Shown here piece after piece: positions 22,169-33,093 of a DNA stretch of 35,781 nucleotides. The position numbers were made by a program, and so were the translations under genes. The notes below the pieces were generated by a model. That model was not told the DNA's origin. It worked only from the letters and a program-made list of their open reading frames with translations, and did no database searches. Every line of letters begins with the position of its first letter. The stretch's first letter is position 1. Origin of the DNA: Elysia marginata (lineage: Eukaryota > Mollusca > Gastropoda > Plakobranchidae); contig BMAT01004478.1 in assembly GCA_019649035.1 (NCBI GenBank), positions 67,397-103,177 on the forward strand. Reading direction: 5' to 3'.

Positions 22169-24474
22169 TTGGTTTCATTTATTTTTTATGCCATCATTAA
22201 CGCTTTCTTCTTTCCCCATCCATTTCATCAACCTTATGAGACGAATGTCATGTTTATGCTTTTTATATCAAGAAAGAGGGATTAGCCAATCTTGTTGTTT
22301 ACTTAAAAAAAAAACAAGCGTGCGAGGATGGATACAATTATGTAAGTACGTAAATATTTCAAGCTTTTTAAGTTTTTTGTATCTTTATTTGGAGAGCTCA
22401 ACACTTGCAAGATCCTACAAGAATAGAGTCATTTTATATCATTCTGAGTATCTTAGAAAAAACTTCAATGGCAATCTATTCACAGTTTTATTTTAACAGG
22501 ACATACGTTTACAATCTTCGAGTCTTCAAAACAGTTTAAATCAGTTGAACTTCGCTGTTTTCAGATTCAAAATTGTTGGAGTTTAATATTTTTAAAAATT
22601 TGTTAACGCTTGTCATCTTTTTATGTCTGTTAAGAGGGTAAATCTATTATAATGCGTTAGGCTACATAGGTTTTTACACTAGTATGGGATTCATATCTGT
22701 TTGATCACTACTATATTTAGGGGGCCAGGCTTGACCTAGTTGTGTTTTCAAATCAATACGAAATTTCAAGATCTTCTATTATGATTTCACGCACATAAAC
22801 GACGTCTATTTTCTCATCCCAAATGCCGAAGATGTGGAATTTCTAATTATGCATGTGCTAAAAAAGGAATAATATTGTTAATCGTAGATGACTGATTCTG
22901 ATTTTGATCTAATGACGTAAAGTGTATCATAGGAAAATGTCCATATTGTTATATACCTGCGTAGTACACACACGCACCATTTGAGTAACAGTCTGAGGTT
23001 TTTTTAATATTTTTTATTGACGTTAACTTAGTGAATAATGAAAAACTGACCCTTTGAAAAAAGATGTGATTTTTATTTACTTTCAATGTATGACTCTTTG
23101 CTGCATTGTTTCATACTATGTGTGAAAATATCACACCTAAGCAGGTCGGGGGTATTTTGGTGGGTTGAACTGTAAATTACTAAGGTTAAAATCTTAAAAA
23201 CAAATTTTAATTCACGCTTTCATTTCAGCCGCCTTTGGCTCAGGTAAACAATAAATTAACTGAGAGAGACATAAAAGTTTTAGACCTGTAACTTTAGTTT
23301 TTGCAAGAGTTGGACGTTGTCCTTTGGCACAAAGCAAGCTCAATAAATAACAAAAGAGTTCAGAAAGTATCAAGATGGATCAGCATGTATGTTTGATAAT
23401 GATAATGTTTACCTTTATTTTTAAATAAATATATCTCTGGATCTAGTGGCTCGATTTTCACAAACAAAGCTTCCTAGGAAAGGGTAAGCTGTTATTCTCA
23501 AAAGTATGAACAAAAAGTGGCAAGCTTTCAAAGAAACGAAGATGTAATGGTGCTCTTTCCAGCCTGCATTCTTTGATCACAAAACCCTATGGGCTGTGCA
23601 ACCCATTTTTTTACTGCTGATGGCGACATCACTGAACTGCCTAATTAAAATAATATGTTTTTTAAGCAGTTGATCCAAAAAAATCTGTTTTTAAACTGAT
23701 CTTTTCGCTTGTCTCTGATGGTGGTCTTAGATTCCGGTTACACTGATAACCTGAAAAGCTTTGTTCGACAAAGAGAAAATTAGGTTGTAAAGATTATCAT
23801 TATGACCTATGACAAATCGTACTGAAAGAAAATACACCGATTTTACAAACGTTCAAATATTGAATAAACTTAAGTTAGGGTTAATTAAAATAGTACCTCT
23901 CTCAATGACATTTGGTCAAAGTAAGCTCGACATCTCAATATGTATATGCATGATTTTACTATATAAAACAATTGATCCAATTTAGATAGTTGAGGATAAC
24001 AATAGATCGAGATGAGCAAACGAATATTAGTTATAATGGCATAGTTAAATAATGACATCTCAAAAGAACTGCTCGGATAAAATTAAAAATCAGGTTTAAA
24101 AGAAAACAAAAAAAAATATCGCTAAATGAGAACAATAAGACAGACATTGAAATAAAGAGTTGAGGTTAGGAAAATAGAAATCATTGAAACGCAAGAAATG
24201 TTTAGAAAATTCAAATCGGCTCACTTAGCACCAGTAACAAGGTAAGGGATGCTACCAAAGTATCAAAAGAGATAACGTGATGGTTAGCTGGATAACCTTG
24301 TCTGTCAAACACGGAAAAAGTTTTAGTACAATGAAATCAGAATGGAAACTCTCCTTTTGTCCCTAGTCTAGATTCGTATAAGGGGTGATGCAGCAAGGAC
24401 CAACAAAAATCACCCTAAGGCAAATAATGTACATACTAAACGTTACAAGCCCCACCCCCCCTGAGACCTTAAAT
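22169..24474. other. Intergenic, nothing recognised
   Basis: Over 2 kb of AT-rich sequence without a supported open frame, tRNA-like box pair or clear repeat copy. Confidence 0.45.
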
Positions 24475-24770
24475 TGACATTCACCGATGCATTGATCCAT
24501 TCGCCATCACGATGATGAAACGACCACCACGATTTGAGACTGGTAAGCTCGGCCCTTTTGGCAATGAGGACAGAAATGGTGCAGTATGATCAATGAACAG
24601 TGTTTGGTTCGGTGAAACCGAATTAAGAGATACTATAATAATACAACAGCATATACGAGGCTTTTTGGGTGAGAAAAATCGCCCATAATGAGCGGCTACA
24701 GCGGCAGCTGTTGAAATTCTCGGACTGTTAGAGCAGTATGGCGAGAACATGGAAAAGGTATGGCCAGGAT
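24475..24770 (+). other. GC-richer block with a broken coding-like frame
   Basis: A forward frame reads coding-like on both sides of three in-frame stops (TGA near 24585, adjacent TAA and TGA near 24690). It includes FETGKLGPFGNEDRNGAV before the first stop and AAAVEILGLLEQYGENMEK at the end, followed by AAAAG|GTATGG, a possible donor. The reverse strand is open for 89 codons across the same block (24481-24750). No family was recognised on either strand. Options are a decayed retrogene or transposon, or a real reverse-strand exon. Confidence 0.2.
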
Positions 24771-26297
24771 GTTCAATGTGGGGATTAAATCAACAATGAA
24801 GTGCTTCTTGCCTAATGTTTCTCAATGAAAGAAACAATCGACATCACAATCATCAACGTATCTTCGTTTTTATATTATTTGTTCAATTAAAAAAAATGAT
24901 TTAAATGTTTAAATGACAAAACACACGTCGTTTTCATGATGCACGAACTCATAACAACTGCAAGTCTCGCAGAGGACTTGAGCCGCCGAATATAGAGTTT
25001 AGCGAAACCACTGCATGCCCTCTTAGTTGACATGTATGTCTAGCTATAACGGACAACCCTACATAAACGCCCAAAGCACAACAACATAATTATAATAATG
25101 CTTTATTTACGTAACTGAGGGTAAGTCCTCTCAGTAAAAAAAATTAAGTCCTTACTGCAAGCTGGTCAACGAGCGTGTTGTTTAGTTGAGCTCAGTGATA
25201 CCACATGCACTATTAAATAACGAAAAGTAAGCATCTCATGCCTTTGAATGCGCAAAAACACACACGCACACAAACTAGCATGAATACAGTTTATCGTATT
25301 GTAGTTGTAAAATAGACCTACATTTTTCCTTCACAGCTGCTTGTATGTCTGATTTCGAAAATCAAACCTTGGCTTATAAATCGTTTCTGAAAACTATATT
25401 TCATACTTAAGGTATTATTAAAGGTCTTAGTATAAGCTCAAGTATCCAAAGAATATCACCAACACAATGTAACGTAATGTAAACCATAAAACTGTTCTTA
25501 TAACAGTAATATTTAGGATATTACACAAAAGGCTAACGGGAAGTCCATTGCTAGCCTACCATACATTATGAAGTAAAAGATATTCAAAATGCATACCCCA
25601 TCACAGTCATAAAGGGCAATTTTCTGGAGATTAATGTCCCGTAACCGATTTTAAGCTTGTAAACGAGCACTTACTGATCGATTTTTAAAGACTATTTGTC
25701 ATAATATTCCTATTGAAATAGGTTCATATTTCATGTATTGCCTTTAGGTCCATATCCATAGACAAAATGCAGGATTTGCAGACTCATCCAAAATAGAGCG
25801 TAGGTCTGTATTAGAAACAGATGCGGCTCCCGTTTTTGGCCCGGTTGTCCATAGAAAAACTTATAGAACACATTTCACGGATTCAGAAATTCAAAACCTT
25901 GGTATTCCGAAAACTATATTTAATGTTCTACAGTACCAACAAGTTGCAAAGAAAACAATTTTTCTTAATATTTGGTTAACTTGAACTTCAAAAAGAACTA
26001 TATGTATTGCGTCAAATAGATTTGACAATGAACATTCAAGATCGCTGCTCTCACTAAGGCAACCATGATGAAAAGCATGACTTCCTTGTTTATTTTTCTT
26101 TAATTATATTACGGTGAATATGCTTGTGAGCAGCATTTTGACACAAATCTTAAAATAAAGGAGCCCATGGCATGTTCTATGGCATTTCGCTTTTCTATAT
26201 CCCATCCTTAATGCAAAACGTCTCAGCAAGTTTAGCAGTTTTTAAATTTCGATTGGTATGAATTATTGAAGGGGAAAAAAGTAGAGGTAAAAAGAGA
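24771..26297. other. Intergenic, nothing firmly recognised; one diverged direct repeat
   Basis: Two similar stretches about 0.5 kb apart (about 25350-25410 and 25878-25930) share AAACCTTGG followed by GAAAACTATATTT. They look like diverged copies of one old repeat. A short hairpin, ACTGAG...CTCAGT, lies near 25115-25136. No genes seen. Confidence 0.4.
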
Positions 26298-26609
26298 TTT
26301 TTTTATAGCGCCTAATTCACTAATATGCTCTAGGCGCTTTGTATGAGTTCCGCGACAGACGATTACAAAGCACATTACCCTCTAAACTCATAGAGAAACT
26401 GCAAATGAAATGCAACACTACAGTATGTCGACGAAATGTCTCACTGCCTACAGTCGGGTACTCCTTTATCGCATGAGTAAGGGGGAGAAATGAATACGTA
26501 AAAAAAACCTTCCTCAAGGACTAAACGTTAATCTGCCTAAAGCAGGTTTCGAACTCGAGACCTTTCGACTCGAGGAAAGCCAAACGTCTACCACTAGACC
26601 ACAGCATTC
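26298..26609 (-). mobile_element. tRNA-derived SINE, reverse strand, apparently complete
   Basis: Read on the reverse strand, the element starts with a tRNA-like head: A box TGGTCTAGTGG (26591-26601) and B box AGTTCGAAACC (26545-26555), 35 bases apart. A body of about 200 bases follows. The tail AAGCGCCTAGAGC...GAATTAGGCGCTATAAAAAAA ends at about 26298. AGCGCCTA and TAGGCGCT in the tail are exact inverted repeats. No target-site duplication was found, so the copy may be old. A functional tRNA gene is unlikely because the acceptor stem does not close. Confidence 0.65.
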
Positions 26610-28859
26610 AATGAAACAGACCTAATTTTGTTCATATCATTGGCTGTTTTCAGCGACAGTTTTGGCAAAGTTTTGGAGAATTTCGATTGAAGCTATAGAA
26701 CGTGCCATATAAATCTGAATTCCTTCAATCAAGTCAATCAAGTAAAATAGCATTGTTTTGTCGGTATATGCCTATATTTGTACTCATGTACTTAAATATG
26801 CCAGGTACCCAAGTCTTCTAGCGATGCGAATGGAAAAGTCGTTTTTGTTCTTGGTGGTTTTTTTTAATGTTGAGGTGATGTAGAGTGCAGCATTGACCTT
26901 TTTGTAGATGTATTTTTAAGAAAAAACTCAAGTTTATTCTTTACTGGTGATTCAGTGCGTTAATTAATTCTAGTGGCCGGATTCGGCAGTCAAGAATAGT
27001 TAACATTTTACGATACTCGACATAATTCTTTTAATTAAAACTGTTATAAGAGCCTACTCGTTAAGATAACTTTTTTTAAAAGCCCAAACCAGTCACTTGT
27101 ACATAGAAAAAGGATATGATTTGATATGAAAAATTAGATCAGTACCTGATATTTTTTATGAATGAAAAAAAAAACTTAAACCGTGATAAAGTAACACTTA
27201 AAATCTCCTGAACCTACAATTTACAAGACGAGCCGGCCCAAATAATTCTTTTTTTCACCATGTAAAAATATTTCATCTACACAGAAAGGCTAGGGTGTCT
27301 GGCCTCCATTGCGATTTAAAACCTAAACTCCTTTTGTCATAGACTCGGATGTTAAGAGTGAGAGGGGAAGCCTGACAATTGTCTGTTGAAATCTGAATGT
27401 AGATAATGGGAAGCACATCCGTCCGGAATCGCAGACACAGATAACGCGGCATGTGCGGATTGAGAAAAATGTAGTTGGTTTTTTTTTGTCAGATTTCGAA
27501 TGAACTTAGTGTAAAACAAAGTAAAGGGTTTAAGAGCAGAAAAAGCTTGTCGCATCTGCTCTCCATTTTTTCTACATTTCGTTTTTCATGCATCGTGTTA
27601 CACGCAAAAGCAACAGTCGAATTTCTTTTAAAGAACTTGAGTTTTCTTTCTTTCTACAAAGTTCTTATGACAACAAGTTACAAAGTTGACATCGTGGTAA
27701 GCTGATACTTTGAATTTGCCTCTAAAGATTTACCGTTTTAGTCTGATAAATTTTTAAAACTAATTTGTAAAATGTGTTATTCCAGTTTTTCGCACACACG
27801 GTATCAACTATATTAAAAAAAAAACCACTCACAATAATGCTCGACATTTAAAAAAGAATTGATGTCCAAATAAAGCAAAACGTAAAATGCAGTGTAAATA
27901 TAACATAAATTGCAGAAGCATTTTAAACGCACGAAAAATTGTCAAGCTTACATTTTTTAAACCTAAGAAACATGAACAATAACAAAAAATCTCCGATACT
28001 TCACCATTTTGCAATATTGTGAAAACTTCTATTAGTTGCAATTACACCCAAAAATCACCTAACTTTTTTTCTCAAAAATAATATTATCGAGTTTTATGCA
28101 AAACATGTACTAAGGGCATGTAGTCAAAGGCATTCTTGACCTAAGGGCTAAACCAGGCTTGTTGAGAACAAATACATTCTGTTAATACATTCATAATTAC
28201 ACTACATTATAATTTATCACATCCTTTTTAGTAAGTCGTAAACTAAATATTGATCACATGTAATAAAAACAAAACGGACCAATAACACGCTCATAATATA
28301 ACACGCAATAACATCCAATACAACATCAAAGAATCAGATACCCAAAGTGTCAAACAATTGCAGAAATAAAATCTTAGGATGAGATGCAATAAAACTGTTA
28401 GTAATGAATTTAAGTTTTTTTTTCACGTTTTAAAAATTTTCGAATTGCATTTTGGGCTTTCATACTAAATTTTCGACATTTTTAAGCTGAAATTTTAGAA
28501 CAGTGAGAACTTAAAATGTACGTTGCCTGTTCAAAAGATAGATCTAAGGGTCATCAACCACACAACTTTAAAGTTAAAAACTAAGGTTCAAGACATGTTA
28601 TAAAAAAAGCGACTGAAAGCAACACTTTTACAGCGACAGTCTCATTCTCACAAAGGTAGACAATCATCTCTTCGCCTTTGCTTTTGTTGTAATAAACAAT
28701 GAAAGTAAATGTTTTTTTCTGTTCTTTAAAAGGTAAGTTGATGTAGAAAGACAACGAAGCGTTTCTTTATTAAATAAGTTTTGTTTCACTGCCGTATCCG
28801 ACAAATTTTGTGAGGTTTTTCTCATTGTCAATTTGAATATTATTCTCTATTCTTTACAA
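26610..28859. other. Intergenic, nothing recognised
   Basis: AT-rich sequence with several 65-76 codon frames (27352-27555, 27475-27705, 27829-28041), none with a recognisable motif. Confidence 0.45.
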
Positions 28860-28898
28860 ATGGCAGCTACTTTTTTCGCGAGATCTCATCTGTTCGAG
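28860..28898 (+). other. Candidate start-codon exon ending in a consensus splice donor
   Basis: ATG at 28860 opens 13 codons (M-A-A-T-F-F-A-R-S-H-L-F-E) that end exactly at a strong donor, GAG|GTAAGTT (GT at 28899). No partner exon is identified downstream in the window, and short ATG-donor combinations arise by chance, so this is only a lead. Confidence 0.15.
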
Positions 28899-28899
28899 G

Positions 28900-29340
28900 T
28901 AAGTTGGCCCATAAAACATTCATGGCCATCTCCCTGAGCCGCCAGACCAGTAAATGAGAGCGATTTGGAGAAAGGTCATGGCTATTTGTGGGGGATTTGA
29001 AGGCGTTGCCGGTTTTGCCTTTATGCCTACTGATCTTTGTTTCTGGGGGTTACGGTGTGCTGCCTGTCCTTATGATTATTGCGTTTCGTCAATATACCTC
29101 CGAAAAAAGAAACCGGCTTATGTCTTTCTGTTTGGAAGTATTTTCATCTATTTTTTCTGTTTCTTTCATACATCCTATCACGAGCTATCGTGCTCAGCAC
29201 CTATTTCCATTGATGTCACGTTTGTATCTGCATTTATTTTAATGTTCCGGCTTGTTTTCTACTTTCTCTAACTTTTATGTAGTTTTTTTCTATCTCCTTT
29301 TTCTCTCTCCTACTGGCTTATCCCCCATCTCTCTGCCTCT
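28900..29340. other. Overlapping unassigned open frames
   Basis: Forward frames at 28954-29271 (105 codons) and 28988-29242 (84 codons) overlap in different phases. Both encode hydrophobic, aromatic-rich sequence. The 84-codon frame has a leader-like start (LPLCLLIFVSGGYGVLPVLMI). Neither matches a family I know; T-rich composition alone can produce such hydrophobic frames. Confidence 0.2.
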
Positions 29341-29395
29341 TTATCATCATCATCAACATCATCATCATTATCATCATCATTACCATCGTAATCGT
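29341..29395. repeat. (ATC)n trinucleotide microsatellite
   Basis: ATCATC units with AAC and TTA variants, of the same motif class as the large intron repeat at 7.4 kb. Confidence 0.85.
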
Positions 29396-30215
29396 CACAG
29401 TTATCATGTTTATCAGTATACATATTTTTACTAATAATAGGAATTCATTATGCTATTAAATTGGTCATGACTGTGCTTAACTTATATAATTATGCCTTTT
29501 AACTTAAATAGTTTCTTTAATAGTTTGCAGATGTTTCATTGTTTAAAAATACATGTTTGCATTTCACGGCCCAATGCAAAAAGCACTATGCCTAATTTTC
29601 TACCGCTGTAAGCTAAAAGTAAATTCATTTCACTCCAATTCAATTTCTCTCTTTCTCTCCCTAAGCATAATTTTCCGACAGAGAGCTGTGCATTTTCAAT
29701 GAATAATCAGCATTGATTTCATTCATCGTGTTGACTTTTTCATTACGGATAATTCTTGTATTAACTGTCACAAAGTTTCCTTGCGAATTTCGAATATATA
29801 CCACCTATTCAAGGCTTCTGCTCAACACTTTCCATCAAGAAAAACAATAGAAACCAGCAATCGTTGAAGTCTCGGTCGATATTGGACAATGGTTTCTTTT
29901 CCAGTCTGTTCTGACTGACTTTGCTATCGTCATTGTTAGAATTGGCTGTGATCGGTCTTCATCAATCTCGCTTCAGTGCACCCTTGTGCTCTCAGATTAT
30001 TTTCTGCCGTGGTCAACTGTGGTATTGTCATAGGTTTGCCAGCCAGACCCAATTGTTGAACAATGCAGTGTACCGATCGGCCCTCACTGTAACAATAACC
30101 GTAAGATTTTTAAAGCACGGAGAATTGGACATAAATCAGCTTAACTAGTTTCGGTTCGTTACAATCACGATGGCGCTCATTTAATCAGATTAAAATATTT
30201 CATGAAATTAAACCC
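29396..30215. other. Intergenic, nothing recognised
   Basis: A GC-richer part at about 29900-30150 contains a 75-codon forward frame (29921-30148) with no recognisable domain. Confidence 0.4.
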
Positions 30216-30234
30216 GGGGGGGGGGGGGGGGGGG
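30216..30234 (+). repeat. G19 homopolymer
   Basis: Nineteen consecutive G residues preceded by CCC. The run could form a G-quadruplex and is a likely site of length error in the assembly. Confidence 0.95.
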
Positions 30235-31681
30235 AATTTAGACATTTGAATTCCAATGTCACAATTCCTTTGTCTCGCAACAAATGCAAATGAGTCGGCT
30301 GTCGCAATTTTCACTCTAATGGGGCATTTGTAGTTTGAATAAGGCGTTTTTTTTTTGCTTCCAAAAGTTAAAAATTGCAAGAATCTATCTAAGTTTCGTG
30401 AAAAGATATTAATTATGTTTTGAAAAAACTACTTTATGAAAACGTTTTCAACTTTTTAAGCCCGAGCGGCCTCACACTGCCACCATTAGGTTTGACCACT
30501 AGGACGGGCGGGCGCGGTGTGCGGTAAGTAGACAAACCAGAGAATGCTTACAAGTATAGAATAATCAATGCATAAAAGACGAAACAATGTCACAATAATT
30601 TTTAAGGTGATAATTGCTCTGGTTCAACAAAAATTCTTCCTAGACACAACACTGCGTACAAATCAAACAAGTTACCAACTCTTTTATTTACTCTCTTTCA
30701 AAATCTTCCACGACGCAGCGTGAAAACTTTTTTTTTCCTCCGGGCTTTAGGGATGATACATGCGACTCATTTTGGCTGGTCGAGAGACATTTTGCTTTGC
30801 AGATTTATTTTCACTGCCCCTTGCTATAGAGGTTATAACTGACTTTAAATTTTTCTGCATAATGAGTTATGGGTTATTTTTTAAGATGATCGTGGTAATT
30901 GTTCTTTGAACAAAAGTCTTACAGAGAATTGCAATTTTAAAAGCTACTGAACAGTACGATCCACTTTTAATAACAAATGTAAAGCAAGGATTCTAAAGAT
31001 ATTGGAAATTTTAAAATTATTTTCACCTTATTTTTTGGGTAGTCCTTTTAATCGACAACCGATAAAGTATAGTATGTTTCCTGTCTCTTTCTACTCTGCC
31101 CGGGGTACGCCACACCCCCAAAATACACACTTTTTCATCTTTAAACCGTCTATTTCAACTTTGTTTCTATACTTGAGAAAGCACATAGACTCTCCAAAAA
31201 GATTAAAGAAGTAACGAAAGTAAACAATAAGGAAATTTTCTTTTTAGGTCTAAGTGCAGAATTTGTATAGCAGAGCTGTTTTGGAATTGTCAAAGTAATT
31301 TGATTCTAATTCTAAAAACAGCATGTATACTCAAATGACGTATCGGTAGGCCTAACCCTTTCATAACAATAGTGCTTGAGAAAAAAGGGACTTCAAGCGT
31401 CTGCAATACTAATCGTGGTATGTCTTCACCTCTCAGTAGTCCGTCCACCTCATTTTTGGCGACTCTTAGGGCTATGCCATTGTCAAAAGCAATGATCCGC
31501 TAGACCCTATGTAAGATAGCATGTGAAGTATTAAATTGTATTTTATGCTACAATGAAATTAAAAATTTGGGGACACTTTATTAAGCCTAGATATCCATTT
31601 CCTTTTTGAAGATCATAACTTTTTAGAATATTTCGCCGAACTGTAGGCTTACTTAATAGGTTTATATTTTTTTTTACTTTT
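30235..31681. other. Intergenic with one small CpG-rich patch
   Basis: A 60-base CpG-rich patch (about 30462-30523) ends in GTGCG|GTAAGTAG, a good donor (GT at 30524). Otherwise AT-rich. The forward frame 31002-31214 has no family motif. Confidence 0.4.
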
Positions 31682-31694
31682 CCTTAACCTCTGC
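31682..31694 (+). repeat. Target-site duplication, left copy (13 bp)
   Basis: CCTTAACCTCTGC, identical to 31945-31957 and directly abutting the left end of the SINE. Confidence 0.85.
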
Positions 31695-31944
31695 AGGGGC
31701 CTAGATAGCTCAACTGGCAGTGGCTCCGCTCCGTGGCCAAGAGGTCGCGGGTTCGAAACACAGCCGAGCACAGTCCGGGCCCCTACTAGTTGGGTCGGTG
31801 TCAGTATAATGTGACCGGCTGAGGCTAAGTCATGGTATCCCTGCTAGTCTCTGGGTGGCAGCCCGTAAATTGCCATTGGGACCCAAGCCCTGAGAGCACC
31901 TTTGAAGTGGAATTGGGCTTGTAAAAATACCCTTCAATCACAAA
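31695..31944 (+). mobile_element. tRNA-derived SINE with intact 13-bp target-site duplication
   Basis: A 250-base GC-rich insertion flanked by exact 13-bp direct repeats. The first 75 bases are tRNA-like, with A box ATAGCTCAACTGG (starting about 31705) and B box GGGTTCGAAAC (about 31749-31759). A body of about 175 bases follows, including GTGTCAGTATAATGTGACCG and CCCGTAAATTGCCATTGGGA, and the 3' end is CAATCACAA rather than poly(A). This is the usual layout of a tRNA-SINE moved by a LINE reverse transcriptase. I cannot assign the body to a named SINE domain from memory. The intact duplication suggests a fairly young copy. Confidence 0.88.
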
Positions 31945-31957
31945 CCTTAACCTCTGC
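31945..31957 (+). repeat. Target-site duplication, right copy (13 bp)
   Basis: CCTTAACCTCTGC, exact match to the left copy at 31682-31694. Confidence 0.85.
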
Positions 31958-33040
31958 TCTCCTTCTTCCATTTGCTCTCTCTATAATTATAATAATATTT
32001 CTCTTTTCCATTGCCGCTATGATCGGCCTAACCTCGATCGGAAGCTGTTAAGCCACATCTACATTTTTTCTCGTAGTTCTGTTCTGATTTTTGCTGCAAT
32101 CCTGCGTGGAACGATAGAGTCGACTAAAGTAACGTCTCGAAATTTGCTTCCTCATGTATACTGTGTCTTCTGTAGATTCAATCATTCAAACAAAAGCATG
32201 ATGGGGGGAAAGGCGCCCGGGCGTATTATATTTAATTAATCAAATTTATGACTATCGTTCTTATTTCTAGTCTTTTTTGAGCAGTTTCATTGTTATGTGA
32301 AAAACTCTTTTTACCGTTATTATCGTTTTCATTATCATAATCATGTACTATTGTTTTGTGATCCCTCTGTGTCTATCGACGATGAAAGACATCGACTAAA
32401 AAAACAACAGAAACGGGTCGTAATTATAGATTACCTACAATTTTAGTTCTAAGATATTTCTATACCGGTGCCACATTCTCCTTTTAAATTGGAGTAGACA
32501 GGCTTCAAATCTATATTGCGATTGTTTCAGGGTCGCTTTGTCTATAGTTCAAGCACTCTGTACGTAACAATTGACATTGATAAAATTAGACTCGAGTGGC
32601 ATCGGTTTCTGCCTGTACTTTAATCCGCGTGCCGTGCGGAACAGAACTAGTAGGCCTACTGAATGTACATACTCCGCTGTCAGTGCGGAGCAGCTCCATC
32701 CGCAAACCACTACCTGGTTCCATCTGCTAATTAATTAGATTTTTTAAATTGTTGCTCTGAGAAATTATTACTACTAGTTTCCTTAACGTGGACTAACAAG
32801 AAGCACTATTGGGCTAATCTGTAGTTTTGAGTTATAACATTTTTTCTTTTCTCCTAATAAGGAATGATATTAGAGCGCAAATCATCGTTGCCGTTTACAA
32901 ATTCCCTCTTTGAAGTCAATTGCTTGCAGGGAAAGACGATAACTTTGTGCTCAATTCTCATTCCCAGTAGTTCTGACCGAAATCTCAGGTGCATCATCTT
33001 CCTCCTCCCTTCTTGCAAATCGCACACCCTTTGTAGCACG
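31958..33040. other. Intergenic, possible SINE scraps, nothing firm
   Basis: The segment ATCGGCCTAACCTCGATCGGAAGCTGTTAAGCC (32021-32053) looks like a fragment of an older repeat, but I cannot name it. A GC-richer patch at about 32610-32710 includes the 12-bp palindrome AGTAGGCCTACT (32649-32660). Open frames on both strands at 32854-33174 lack recognisable motifs and partly overlap the repeat tail that follows. Confidence 0.35.
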
Positions 33041-33093
33041 AATAATAATAATTTTATTATGCAGCCTATGCACAACGCTCTTAGAGCACTTTT
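33041..33093 (-). mobile_element. Diverged SINE/LINE 3' tail (copy 3)
   Basis: On the reverse strand, AAGTGCTCTAAGAGCG...GCATAGGCTGCATAATAAAATTATTATT aligns with the tails at 26.3 and 14.3 kb and ends in a short ATT repeat. It is more decayed than the other two, and no head is visible. Confidence 0.35.

Noticed and set aside
21882..22496. 204-codon forward open frame
   Set aside because: Its length depends on a CT microsatellite in the middle; the flanks are T-rich and hydrophobic with no domain, and no homologous pattern was recognised.
26540..26609. Functional tRNA gene on the reverse strand
   Set aside because: A and B boxes are present, but the acceptor stem does not close, and the sequence continues into a SINE body and tail.
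31695..31770. Functional tRNA gene on the forward strand
   Set aside because: The tRNA-like part is the head of a 250-base insertion bounded by a target-site duplication.
32021..32053. 5S rRNA fragment (GATCGGAAGCTGTTAAGC)
   Set aside because: It resembles the 5S core only over about a dozen bases and lacks the rest of the gene; it is more likely a scrap of a dispersed repeat.
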